NCBI GenBank assembly: GCA_016742255.1
Contig: JACVCB010000009.1
Span: forward strand, 72,536 to 136,535
DNA: 64,000 nucleotides
Source: Leptospira sp.
Lineage (GTDB): Bacteria > Spirochaetota > Leptospiria > Leptospirales > Leptospiraceae
Direction: 5' to 3'
Of the stretch, positions 56,529-64,000 are shown piece by piece. The notes under the pieces were generated by a model. That model searched no databases, was not told the origin of the DNA, and saw only the letters and a list, made by a program, of their open reading frames with translations. The position numbers were made by a program, and so were the translations under genes. Within the stretch, counting starts at the first letter, position 1, and every line of letters begins with the position of its first letter.

Positions 56529-57802
56529 ACGATACATTAGCACTGTTAGGTGGTTCAAAAGTTATTAATTTTGAATTGAATCGGTATAATTCTTTGGGTC
56601 CAGAAGAAGTGGAAGCTGCTAAAAGAGTAGTTGAGAGTGGAAACTTGTCTCAATTTTTGGGATGTTGGGATCCAGATTTTTATGGTGGTCCCAAAGTACA
56701 AGAATTCGAAAAGAATTGCAGAGAGTATTTTAATGTTAAACATGCGATTACTGTCAATTCTTGGACTTCGGGACTGATAGCAGCGATTGGAGCCATAGGT
56801 ATTGAACCTGGAGATGAAATCATTGTCAGTCCTTGGACTATGTCTGCATCAGCAACAGCGATCCTCCATTGGAATGCAATTCCAGTTTTTGCGGATATAG
56901 AACCAAATACCTATTGCATTGATCCAGTCTCTATTGAAAAAAATATCTCCCCATATACAAAGGCGATCATGGTTGTTGATATCTTTGGACAATCTGCAAA
57001 TATGGATGAGATCAACCGGATCGCAAAAAAGCACAATTTAAAAGTAATTAATGATACAGCCCAAGCTCCTGGTTCCCTGTATAAAGGTAAATATACAGGT
57101 ACGTTAGGTGATATTGGTGGTTATAGTTTAAATTACCATAAACATATCCATACAGGTGAAGGCGGGATACTTGTTACAAACGATGATGAACTTGCCGAGA
57201 GAATGCAGTTAATTCGAAATCATGCGGAAGCTGTTGTGAAGGATAAGGGAGTTACTAACTTAACGAATATGGTTGGTTATAATTTCCGACTCGGTGAAAT
57301 TGAATGTGCCATTGGAATTGAACAACTTAAAAAATTAGATTCCAAAATTAAGTCTAGGATCCATGCAGCTGAAAGATTAAGGAACGGTTTAAAAGGTCTA
57401 ATCGGTTTAAAATTACCTGAAATTCGATCTGAAGCAACTCATGTTTATTACATTTTTCCTATGGAGATTGATGAAAAGGTAACTGGCGTAAGTAAACATA
57501 GAATTTATGATGCTTTGGTTGCGGAAGGTGTTTCTGACATCTCATTACAATATGCAAACCTACACCTTTTGCCAATGTACCAAAAGAAAATTGCATATGG
57601 TTCGAAAGGTTTTCCTTGGACTTCAGATATTTGCAAAAGAGATGTAGACTACTCTAAAGGAATTTGCCCTGTAGCTGAAGGTTTAAATGATTCAACATAT
57701 CTAGGGTATGAAATGTGTGTGAGAGAATTCCCAGATGAACACGTTGACTTAGTGATCAGTGCGTTTCAAAAAGTTTGGAAACACCTAAACCAGTTAAAAT
57801 GA
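56525..57802 (+). CDS. DegT/DnrJ/EryC1-family sugar aminotransferase
   Basis: A 425-residue PLP aminotransferase. Motifs: GGSKVI at the N-terminus, 'GNLSQFLGCWDPDFYGGPKVQEFE', NSWTSGLIAAIGAIGIEPGDEIIVSPWTMSASA, 'INDTAQAPGSLYKGKY' and the PLP lysine Lys206 in LNYHKHIHTGEGG. It differs from PseC (46408) and is a longer type, often seen with Gfo/Idh enzymes. Works on a different keto-sugar, giving a second amino sugar for the O-antigen. Its stop overlaps the GNAT start by ATGA. Confidence 0.86.
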   Translation: MNDTLALLGGSKVINFELNRYNSLGPEEVEAAKRVVESGNLSQFLGCWDPDFYGGPKVQEFEKNCREYFNVKHAITVNSWTSGLIAAIGAIGIEPGDEIIVSPWTMSASATAILHWNAIPVFADIEPNTYCIDPVSIEKNISPYTKAIMVVDIFGQSANMDEINRIAKKHNLKVINDTAQAPGSLYKGKYTGTLGDIGGYSLNYHKHIHTGEGGILVTNDDELAERMQLIRNHAEAVVKDKGVTNLTNMVGYNFRLGEIECAIGIEQLKKLDSKIKSRIHAAERLRNGLKGLIGLKLPEIRSEATHVYYIFPMEIDEKVTGVSKHRIYDALVAEGVSDISLQYANLHLLPMYQKKIAYGSKGFPWTSDICKRDVDYSKGICPVAEGLNDSTYLGYEMCVREFPDEHVDLVISAFQKVWKHLNQLK

Positions 57803-58329
57803 TCCATACATTTCTAAATGATTATTATTTAAGGCCACTTCGTAAAACCGATTTAGATGGGCCTTATTCTTCTTGGTTCTCTGACCAAAATATTACGAAG
57901 TATAGTTCCCATGGAAAATTTTTTAAGAATGAAAACTATTTTCTATCTTTTTATGAAAATTTAAATAGAGAAGACCAAGTGGTCTTAGGTATCTTTCATA
58001 CTTTAGATGGTCATATTGGCAATTTAAGTTTGCAAGATATTTCTTGGATCAACCGTACAGCTGAATTTGCAATCATCATTGGAAATCAAAATCATCAGAA
58101 TAAGGGTGTCTCTTACCAAGCAGCTAAGTACATTCTTGAACATGGTTTCAAAAAACTCAATTTGAATAAAATTTACTGTGGAACCGCTGATCAGAATATT
58201 GGAATGCAAAAACTAGCCTTAAAACTGGGAATGAAAGAAGAGGGGCGCCGTGTGGATCATCTTTTTTTAGAGGGTGGTTATCATGATGTTCTTATGTATT
58301 ACATTCTAGCAAAGGATTGGAAAACGTAA
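57799..58329 (+). CDS. GNAT N-acetyltransferase
   Basis: A 176-residue acetyltransferase. I use ATG 57799 (ATGA overlap with the DegT gene); the frame opens at 57775. Core of the GNAT fold: LRPLRKTDLDGPYSSWFSDQ start, 'AEFAIIIGNQNHQNKGVSYQAAKYILEHGF' (acetyl-CoA-binding helix), and 'AVNQGMQKLALKLGMKEEGR'-like end. It resembles RimJ-like or PseH-like members. By position it would acetylate the amino sugar made by the DegT enzyme next to it. Confidence 0.82.
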   Translation: MIHTFLNDYYLRPLRKTDLDGPYSSWFSDQNITKYSSHGKFFKNENYFLSFYENLNREDQVVLGIFHTLDGHIGNLSLQDISWINRTAEFAIIIGNQNHQNKGVSYQAAKYILEHGFKKLNLNKIYCGTADQNIGMQKLALKLGMKEEGRRVDHLFLEGGYHDVLMYYILAKDWKT

Positions 58330-58333
58330 TCAT

Positions 58334-59212
58334 TTGATCACAATCGTTTCACACGATGCTGGTGGTGCAGAGATACTTTCTAATTATGTTCTGCAAAACA
58401 AAAATAATTATCAGTATGTTCTAGACGGACCAGCTGTTTCCATTTTTTCGAAGTTACTTAGTGAGATAAATATAAAGTCTTTAGAAGAAACGATTGGGAA
58501 TACAAAGTTATATATAACAGGAACTAGTTGGCAGAGCGAAATTGAAAAATTAACGATCCTAACCGCAAAAAAAAATCAAATCAAAGTGGTTAGTTTCATT
58601 GATCACTGGGTAAACTATAAGGAACGATTTCTTTATAAAGATCAGTTGGTGTTGCCTGATGAAATTTGGGTTGGTGATGAAGATGCTTTTAACTTGGCGA
58701 AATCCACTTTCCCTTCAGAAATTGTAAAACTAAAATCTAATCCCTATTTCGAATCTTTAAAATCTTATTTTAAAAATTTGAAAAATGAAAATCATTCTGA
58801 TGAATTGCTTAACATTCTATTTATATGTGAAAATATAAGTGACCATGCCAAAAAATCATTTAATGATGAAAGGTATTGGGGTTACACAGAAACGGATGCA
58901 ATTGAATTTTTTTTTCAAAATTTAACGAAACTTAAAATTAAATCAGGTTCTTATACGTTTAGGCCACATCCATCTGATGAAATGGGAAAGTATGATTGGG
59001 TATTAGAGAAGTATCCTGAATATCCGATTCAAATTTCGAATCGGGTTCCACTCTTTGAACAAATAGCTAAATCTGATTTGGTGGTAGGTTGCGAAAGTAT
59101 GGCACTCATTGTTGCCTCATTGGCAAATAAAAAAGTAGTCAGTTGTATTCCTCCTGAAGGAAAAACTCTCGGCTTACCTCAAAGTAAAATCATTGAATTA
59201 AGAAGCCTATAA
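58334..59212 (+). CDS. glycosyltransferase-like protein of unknown family
   Basis: A 292-residue protein with no recognised family. It opens with a Rossmann-like strand and SHDAGGAEIL, has 'VSFIDHWVNYKERF' and PDEIWVGDEDAF in the middle, and ends with RPHPSDEMGKYDW and DLVVGCESMALIVASLANKKVVS, which resemble the nucleotide-binding half of GT-B glycosyltransferases or CDP-glycerol-type transferases. TTG start at 58334, four bases after the GNAT gene. Call is weak; a role in adding a sugar is a guess. Confidence 0.6.
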   Translation: MITIVSHDAGGAEILSNYVLQNKNNYQYVLDGPAVSIFSKLLSEINIKSLEETIGNTKLYITGTSWQSEIEKLTILTAKKNQIKVVSFIDHWVNYKERFLYKDQLVLPDEIWVGDEDAFNLAKSTFPSEIVKLKSNPYFESLKSYFKNLKNENHSDELLNILFICENISDHAKKSFNDERYWGYTETDAIEFFFQNLTKLKIKSGSYTFRPHPSDEMGKYDWVLEKYPEYPIQISNRVPLFEQIAKSDLVVGCESMALIVASLANKKVVSCIPPEGKTLGLPQSKIIELRSL

Positions 59213-59231
59213 ATTGGAGACATCGTTTTAA

Positions 59232-59840
59232 ATGGATAATAATATAGTTTGGCTCAATCATAAAGTAACTCCAGAAGATCGGGCAAAAATAAAAAACCAA
59301 AAACCATGTATGCTTTGGCTAACAGGTCTTAGTGGATCTGGTAAATCAACAATTGCAAATGCATTGGAGAGTTATCTGAATCAAAATGGTTATCATACTG
59401 TTCTCCTTGATGGGGATAATTTGCGATTCGGTTTAAATAAAGACCTGGGATTTTCACCAGAAGATCGCTCAGAGAATATTCGTAGAATCGGAGAAGTAGG
59501 TAAACTTTTTGTAGAGGCTGGAGTCATTGTCATTGCATCTTTAATTTCACCTTTTTCGAAAGATCGAAAGATAGTTAGGGATTTATTTTCAGAAAATGAG
59601 TTTATAGAAGTTTATATTTCAACTCCTTTAGGTGTTTGTGAAAGCAGAGATCCAAAAGGTTTGTACAAAAAGGCAAGAATTGGTGAAATTCCAAATTTTA
59701 CAGGGATTGGATCTCCGTATGAGGAACCAGTCAATCCTGAGATCAAAATTGATACTAACATTTATGATGTTCCAAGTAGTATAGAGATGATTGTAACTCA
59801 TCTATCGACTAAGGCAATTATTCCTACAAAAGGAAAGTGA
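59232..59840 (+). CDS. cysC: adenylyl-sulfate kinase
   Basis: A 202-residue APS kinase, which phosphorylates APS to PAPS, the universal sulfate donor. Seen: P-loop LTGLSGSGKSTIANAL near 32-47, LLDGDNLRFGLN, DLGFSPEDRSENIRRIGEVGKLF, and 'PLGVCESRDPKGLYKKARIGEIPNFTGIGSPYEEP', all typical of CysC. Stand-alone, not fused to ATP sulfurylase. It is unusual inside a polysaccharide locus and most likely serves the sulfotransferase at 62648. No other sulfate-assimilation gene is nearby. Confidence 0.93.
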   Translation: MDNNIVWLNHKVTPEDRAKIKNQKPCMLWLTGLSGSGKSTIANALESYLNQNGYHTVLLDGDNLRFGLNKDLGFSPEDRSENIRRIGEVGKLFVEAGVIVIASLISPFSKDRKIVRDLFSENEFIEVYISTPLGVCESRDPKGLYKKARIGEIPNFTGIGSPYEEPVNPEIKIDTNIYDVPSSIEMIVTHLSTKAIIPTKGK

Positions 59841-59849
59841 TTCGGTTTT

Positions 59850-60503
59850 ATGTTGCAGAAAATAATTAGAATTTTGTCTAACATATCTTATTGGAGGCTC
59901 AAACCGATTCGTTTTAACTTACGCTTAGACATTGATAAAGAAGCTAAATTAAAGTTAAACCGATCAAGTCATCTTCCTTGTCCTCTTTATGTTTCAAAAG
60001 GTGCCGAACTACAAGTTGGAGAAAATTTTCGCATTGCAAAGGATGGAATGATTTCAGTCAGAGATGGGGGAAGTAAAATTACCATTAATGATCATGTAAG
60101 TATAGGGGCAAATTGTTCGCTTTCGGTATCTTCTGGGTTTCAACTAAATATTGGAAAAGGAACTTCTATCCATTCTAATGCAATTTTTTCAGGTGAGATT
60201 AACATTGGTGAAGACTGTTTGTTTGGTCCTAGTGTAACATTACTTAGTACCACTCATAATATTAATGGAAAACAGAAAATCAGAGAATTGGATGCAATTT
60301 ATTTCAAAGAACATGGCCATTCCAAAAATGAACCAATCGAAATCGGAGACGATTGTTGGCTCGGAGTTAATTCTGTGATATTACCAGGAGTCAAATTAGG
60401 GAAGGGTTGTGTTGTTGGAGCTAATAGTGTTGTGACTAAAAATTTCCCTGATTATTCGATTTTAGGTGGGGTTCCAGCAAAGTTATTAAAGAAAAGAATT
60501 TAA
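59850..60503 (+). CDS. hexapeptide-repeat acyltransferase
   Basis: A 217-residue left-handed beta-helix acyltransferase. The repeated hexapeptide pattern [LIV]-G-x-x-x-x is clear from about residue 70 to 205 (for example ITINDHVSIGANCS, INIGEDCLFGPSVTLLS, IEIGDDCWLGVNSVILPGVKLGKGCVVGANSVVTK), with the catalytic His in STTHNI. The C-terminal 'YSILGGVPAKLLKKR' is the usual xenobiotic/sugar acetyltransferase (XAT) end. Likely O-acetylates a sugar of the O-antigen. ATG at 59850, nine bases after cysC. Confidence 0.88.
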   Translation: MLQKIIRILSNISYWRLKPIRFNLRLDIDKEAKLKLNRSSHLPCPLYVSKGAELQVGENFRIAKDGMISVRDGGSKITINDHVSIGANCSLSVSSGFQLNIGKGTSIHSNAIFSGEINIGEDCLFGPSVTLLSTTHNINGKQKIRELDAIYFKEHGHSKNEPIEIGDDCWLGVNSVILPGVKLGKGCVVGANSVVTKNFPDYSILGGVPAKLLKKRI

Positions 60504-60519
60504 TCTATCTGAGGTTTAT

Positions 60520-61275
60520 ATGTTATTACAAGATCAAGTTTCTGTACAGGCAAAAGCAAAGTTTAAATTTTATCCTACCTCAATCGTAGGTTTGTTCTAT
60601 TACTTTCGGTATCGAATTTATTGTTTAAAGTCTTCTTATCTTAGAAGTTTTAGAAGAGCCAAAGAACAATTCAATTATTTTCTATTTAAAGGACATGTGA
60701 ATCTTGGTGACTTTTCATATGATCCTAGTTTAGGAAAACCAAGAGGTAAATCAATTGATGAAAAGTATTTCAGTTTTGGTTACCAACTAGAATTTAAAGA
60801 CTTACCTCCAAATTTACTAGAGTATATAAAAAATTTGGAAACCGTCATTGAACATTATTTTGGATGTGAGGCTCTTGTATCCAAACCAAATTTATGGAGA
60901 AATTTTCATATAGATGAAAAACATTATGGTAAAGACATATTTTCAGAATGTTTTCATCAAGATTTAGTGAGAGATCATTTAAATATGCAGTTATTCATTT
61001 TATTGCATGATACAAACGAGGAATTGGGTCCATTTGAATTCCTTCCGTATGAAGAACAATTGAATCATTTTGATTATTATCGAAAAAGAAATAGAATTAA
61101 ACCAAAGTCAAACTCCATTACTTTAACTGGAAAACGTGGTGATACTCTTTTGATTTCTACAGGTTATGTTGTACATAAAGCGGGTAATCCGATGCCTGGA
61201 AAACATCGAGATATGTTGAGTTTGGCTTTTTTCCCAAAGTATACTGGAATCGGAGAATCATTTTCTAATTTATAA
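60520..61275 (+). CDS. phytanoyl-CoA dioxygenase-like 2OG-Fe(II) enzyme
   Basis: A 251-residue protein with the iron triad of 2-oxoglutarate dioxygenases: His146 and Asp148 (FHQDLV), then His219 (VVHKAGNP), and Arg230 (GKHRDMLSLAFFP) to bind 2-oxoglutarate. In between are 'MQLFILLHDTNEELGPFEFLP' typical of the PhyH family. It would hydroxylate or otherwise oxidise a small molecule or sugar lipid. Unusual in such a locus. ATG at 60520; it is followed by the DUF4910 gene after two bases. Confidence 0.75.
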   Translation: MLLQDQVSVQAKAKFKFYPTSIVGLFYYFRYRIYCLKSSYLRSFRRAKEQFNYFLFKGHVNLGDFSYDPSLGKPRGKSIDEKYFSFGYQLEFKDLPPNLLEYIKNLETVIEHYFGCEALVSKPNLWRNFHIDEKHYGKDIFSECFHQDLVRDHLNMQLFILLHDTNEELGPFEFLPYEEQLNHFDYYRKRNRIKPKSNSITLTGKRGDTLLISTGYVVHKAGNPMPGKHRDMLSLAFFPKYTGIGESFSNL

Positions 61276-61277
61276 AT

Positions 61278-62651
61278 ATGTTATCAACTTATCATGATCT
61301 AATCAAAAAAATTGCTAACTATGACAGATGTCATGCAGGACCAGAAATGGAAGCTGCATATGACGAAGTTATTAAATTTTATCCTGGTGCGAGGAAAATC
61401 CAATACCCGTGTGGAGAGAAAATTTTCCATTGGGAATTACCACCTTATTGGAGTTGTGAAGTAGCTGAATTAATTGACCCTAAAGGCAAAGTGATAGCTT
61501 CTAAAAAACATTCAAACTTATCTGTATTCAGTTATTCACCATCATTTTCAGGGAAAATTGACTTAGAGGATTTACGCCCTCATCTCTTTACCAATCCAAA
61601 AAAACCGAAAGTAATCCCATTCCATTTTAGAAATCAATACAGACATAGAAACCCAGAATGGGGGTTCTGTCTTCCTCATGAAATTTATGAGAATTTGATT
61701 CCAGGTGAATACACGGTTAACATTCAGTCTAACTTTGATTATAATGGGAAGATGACACAAGTTGACTTTCTAAAAGAAGGCAAAAGTAAAAAGGAAATTA
61801 TATTTGTTGGTCATTTTGACCACCCTGACCAAATTAACGATGGTTTATCAGGCTGTATCGCTTCTTTCGAAGTAATCAATCGATTAAAAAATCGTGAGAC
61901 AAAGTATAGTTACAGAGCGTTTGCAAGTGTTGAAATTGTGGGTTCTGTTGCTTATTTGAACAATGAACCAGGATTTGCTGAGAATATCAAGGCAGGAACC
62001 TTTCTTGCGTTATGTGGCATTAACGAACAACTAATTTACCAATCTAGTTTTTACCATCAAAATATTCTGGATAGAGCTTATGCCAATGTAATTAACACAC
62101 GAGGCAATAAAGATGTAATTTTTTCACATCGTGAAAAAATTGGAAATGATGAGAATGTTTTTGATTCAGTCGGTTACGAGATTCCGATGGGAACTTTTTT
62201 GCGATGGCCATTTGAGAATTACCACACAAGTGATGATAATTTTGAAAATTATTCCAAGGAAGCTATAGAAGAATTAATAGAACGTACCTTGCAGGTAGTT
62301 GATATCCTTGAAAATGATTGTATCCCTGTTGCTAACTTCAAAGGAATTCCATCACTCGCAAGCCCTGAAATTGATCTTTATTTATCTCCTACCAATATTT
62401 CTCAAACTAGAAACACAACTGCAATTGAAAAGTTTGGAGATAAACTATCGAAAGAAGATTGTGACTATATTCAAGGTGAAACTGATTTGTTGTATCACTT
62501 TATGAGAATTACACTTAGGATGATGGATGGTAAACACTCAATATTAGATATCTGTGAAGAAACGAAAATGCCATTTGGTTTTGCGTTTTGGTATATAAAA
62601 CAATTGGAATCAAAGGGTTTAGTTTCTGTAAAGGAAGTAGAACATTTATGA
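61278..62651 (+). CDS. DUF4910/aminopeptidase-like protein
   Basis: A 457-residue protein of the DUF4910 type, related in fold to M28 zinc aminopeptidases, with a C-terminal winged-helix domain (about 405-455, MDGKHSILDICEETKMPFGFAFWYIKQLESKGLV). Possible metal ligands: His179, His182 and Asp188 in VGHFDHPDQINDGLSG, and a later HTSDDNFEN. The family is regularly found in glycan clusters but its reaction is unknown; deacylation or amide hydrolysis of a sugar is plausible. Its stop overlaps the sulfotransferase ATG by ATGA. Confidence 0.8.
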   Translation: MLSTYHDLIKKIANYDRCHAGPEMEAAYDEVIKFYPGARKIQYPCGEKIFHWELPPYWSCEVAELIDPKGKVIASKKHSNLSVFSYSPSFSGKIDLEDLRPHLFTNPKKPKVIPFHFRNQYRHRNPEWGFCLPHEIYENLIPGEYTVNIQSNFDYNGKMTQVDFLKEGKSKKEIIFVGHFDHPDQINDGLSGCIASFEVINRLKNRETKYSYRAFASVEIVGSVAYLNNEPGFAENIKAGTFLALCGINEQLIYQSSFYHQNILDRAYANVINTRGNKDVIFSHREKIGNDENVFDSVGYEIPMGTFLRWPFENYHTSDDNFENYSKEAIEELIERTLQVVDILENDCIPVANFKGIPSLASPEIDLYLSPTNISQTRNTTAIEKFGDKLSKEDCDYIQGETDLLYHFMRITLRMMDGKHSILDICEETKMPFGFAFWYIKQLESKGLVSVKEVEHL

Positions 62652-63781
62652 TATTTGTAACTGGAATGTTTCGTTCGGGAACTACATTTGTCGCTCGTTT
62701 GTTAAATCAATCAGATGAGATTTCATTTGCATCAGATCCTTTTTTTGCCGTTTTGAAAGACTTTCGTAATACTCTTTCGAATGAGTCTGCTCACAAAGTG
62801 GATCCACATGCCCCTCTTGAAGATTATTATTTTGATGAGGGTAAGTTTCATTTTTTTAAAAAGATACAAAATACAAATTTGGGTGATGTAAAAATTCCAA
62901 ACTTAAAGTATTTGAAAGAGTTTACGGAAGCTTCCTCTTTCCCATATTCTGAATTGTTATCTAAGCAAATTCATAGAATAAATGCAAATAACTATGGGGA
63001 CTTTTTAAAACAAGGGGAACAGATACTACGCGAGGTATATGGCAATAAAAGATTGTCTGGATTTAAAGAGGTATGGGCAAATGAATTTGCACCGCATATC
63101 ATCAATGTATTTCCGAATACTTCAAAGGTTATTCATATCATCCGTGATCCAAGGGCTATATTGGTATCAAATTTTTATTCAGAGGGCCGATACCCAATTC
63201 TCTTTTTGGCACGTCAATGGAGAAAACTTGTTACACTCGCATACAGCTATACTAAATCAAATCCAAACAATATGATCATTAAGTATGAAGATTTGATTTT
63301 AAATCCGAAAGATACCATTCAAGGGATTTGTAATTTTGTTGGAATACAATTCGTTGAAAAGTTACTGAGTACGGAAGAGATCACTGATGGTGGTAATAAA
63401 AAATGGACTCAAAATTCAACATTCCAGGAAAATGCGTCTTCAGGATTTAATCAATCTTCTGTGAATCGATGGAAGGATAAAATCAAACATTCAGATCGAA
63501 TGGCAATTGAATTTCTATGTTATCCAGAAATGAAATTACTTGGTTATTCTGATTTTGTAGATGAATCTTTTAAGGATATTTCATCTACCAATTTAATAGA
63601 TGAGAAAGACAAATTGGCTAAATGGATTTTACCTTATTCTGAGTTAAATATTCCAAAAGAATTCGAAAAAGAAAAGAACAGGTTTGGATTGTTATCAAAG
63701 AATGTTACTGAGAAAGAAAAGGAATTAAATTTTCTAGTCCCTTCTGTATATGAGGAATTAAAATTAATTTTATCTAGATGA
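62648..63781 (+). CDS. PAPS-dependent sulfotransferase
   Basis: A 377-residue sulfotransferase from ATG 62648 (ATGA overlap with the DUF4910 gene; the frame opens at 62588). The PAPS-binding elements are present: 5'-phosphosulfate loop GMFRSGTTFVARLLNQ at the start and the 3'-phosphate site VIHIIRDPRAILVSNFYSEGR near 165-185, with KYEDLILNP later. It would transfer sulfate from PAPS (made by CysC, 3 kb upstream) onto a sugar of the O-antigen. Its end overlaps the next gene by ATGA. Confidence 0.88.
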   Translation: MIFVTGMFRSGTTFVARLLNQSDEISFASDPFFAVLKDFRNTLSNESAHKVDPHAPLEDYYFDEGKFHFFKKIQNTNLGDVKIPNLKYLKEFTEASSFPYSELLSKQIHRINANNYGDFLKQGEQILREVYGNKRLSGFKEVWANEFAPHIINVFPNTSKVIHIIRDPRAILVSNFYSEGRYPILFLARQWRKLVTLAYSYTKSNPNNMIIKYEDLILNPKDTIQGICNFVGIQFVEKLLSTEEITDGGNKKWTQNSTFQENASSGFNQSSVNRWKDKIKHSDRMAIEFLCYPEMKLLGYSDFVDESFKDISSTNLIDEKDKLAKWILPYSELNIPKEFEKEKNRFGLLSKNVTEKEKELNFLVPSVYEELKLILSR

Positions 63782-64000
63782 AATATTGTATCACTTGTTT
63801 ACAGCCAAACACGAGGGTAAATGAACAATTTTCGGAAGATGGAAAATGTTCCTCATGTATTAACTTTGATTTGACGAGGAATGTTAATTACCTTGAGAGA
63901 TTTGATTTATTAAAAGAGATCATAAGTAAATATCCACGAAAAAAAGGAACTCATTTTGACTGTATCATCGGAGTCAGTGGTGGAAAGGACAGTACAAGAC
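63778..64000 (+). CDS. N-acetyl sugar amidotransferase (PseA/WbpG-like), 5' end only
   Basis: Only the first 74 codons are in the window. They show the family's zinc knuckle (MKYCITCLQPNTR ... GKCSSCINFD, Cys4, Cys7, Cys24, Cys27) and the PP-loop ATP pyrophosphatase motif GVSGGKDST near residues 66-74. Members (WbpG, PseA, LegA) amidate acetamido groups on surface sugars, with ammonia from a HisH/HisF-like pair. ATG overlaps the sulfotransferase stop by ATGA. The C-terminal part is outside the window. Confidence 0.85.
   Translation, partial: MKYCITCLQPNTRVNEQFSEDGKCSSCINFDLTRNVNYLERFDLLKEIISKYPRKKGTHFDCIIGVSGGKDSTR

Overview
This 64 kb window reads as a chromosomal segment of a Leptospira species (Spirochaetota), more likely from the saprophytic or intermediate clades than from the classical pathogens. 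Pointers are the AT-rich sequence, frequent TTG and GTG starts, many short spirochaetal lipobox signals (at least eight predicted lipoproteins), OmpL47-type and DUF1566 surface proteins, an LpxI-LpxB lipid A pair, and an O-antigen (rfb) locus preceded by an EPS-associated MarR-type regulator. The genus is an inference from protein families and was not tested by a search. I see no rRNA, tRNA, CRISPR array, insertion sequence or prophage, and no gene-free stretch longer than 300 bases.

Layout, 1-41 kb (housekeeping and envelope). The 3' end of uvrC is followed by a coupled set of exported proteins ending in a phospholipase-D-fold lipoprotein. A minus-strand group carries a small helical protein, an MFS exporter, an OmpL47-domain protein and a LysM-FecR protein. 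After a Nudix hydrolase and a GST come a UvrD/Rep-type helicase, a TPR lipoprotein, an AsmA-like protein and a small lipoprotein. From 24.0 down to 16.6 kb a minus-strand series holds sucC, sucD, a TolC-family protein, an SH3b protein, an FmdB zinc ribbon, lpxI and lpxB. The 24-32 kb stretch is signalling and surface biology: a PAS histidine kinase, a seven-repeat propeller-like lipoprotein, a metzincin-motif lipoprotein, a DUF1566 lipoprotein and a membrane SpoIIE phosphatase. Then follow an SDR, a large PAS hybrid-like kinase facing a convergent CheY-like regulator, a FadH-type dienoyl-CoA reductase, a SpoU methyltransferase and a PlsC acyltransferase.

Layout, 41.5-64 kb (surface polysaccharide locus). 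All genes are on the plus strand, tightly packed and often overlapping by ATGA. They comprise the MarR-EPS regulator, GDP-fucose synthase, an SLC13/TrkA-C permease, a PglK-like ABC flippase and then nonulosonic acid genes: pseC, an aldo-keto reductase, a cytidylyltransferase-aminotransferase fusion, pseG, a sugar N-formyltransferase and pseI. These are followed by a flavoprotein, a second cytidylyltransferase, Gfo/Idh, DegT, GNAT, a GT-B-like protein, CysC, a hexapeptide acyltransferase, a 2OG-Fe(II) dioxygenase, a DUF4910 protein, a sulfotransferase and the start of an N-acetyl sugar amidotransferase.

The most interesting reading is that this locus builds an unusually decorated O-antigen. 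It would contain a pseudaminic-type nonulosonic acid that is N-formylated (formyltransferase between pseG and pseI), probably sulfated (CysC, sulfotransferase and possibly a sulfate permease) and possibly amidated. pseB, gmd and ATP sulfurylase are not in the window, so the pathway depends on genes elsewhere.
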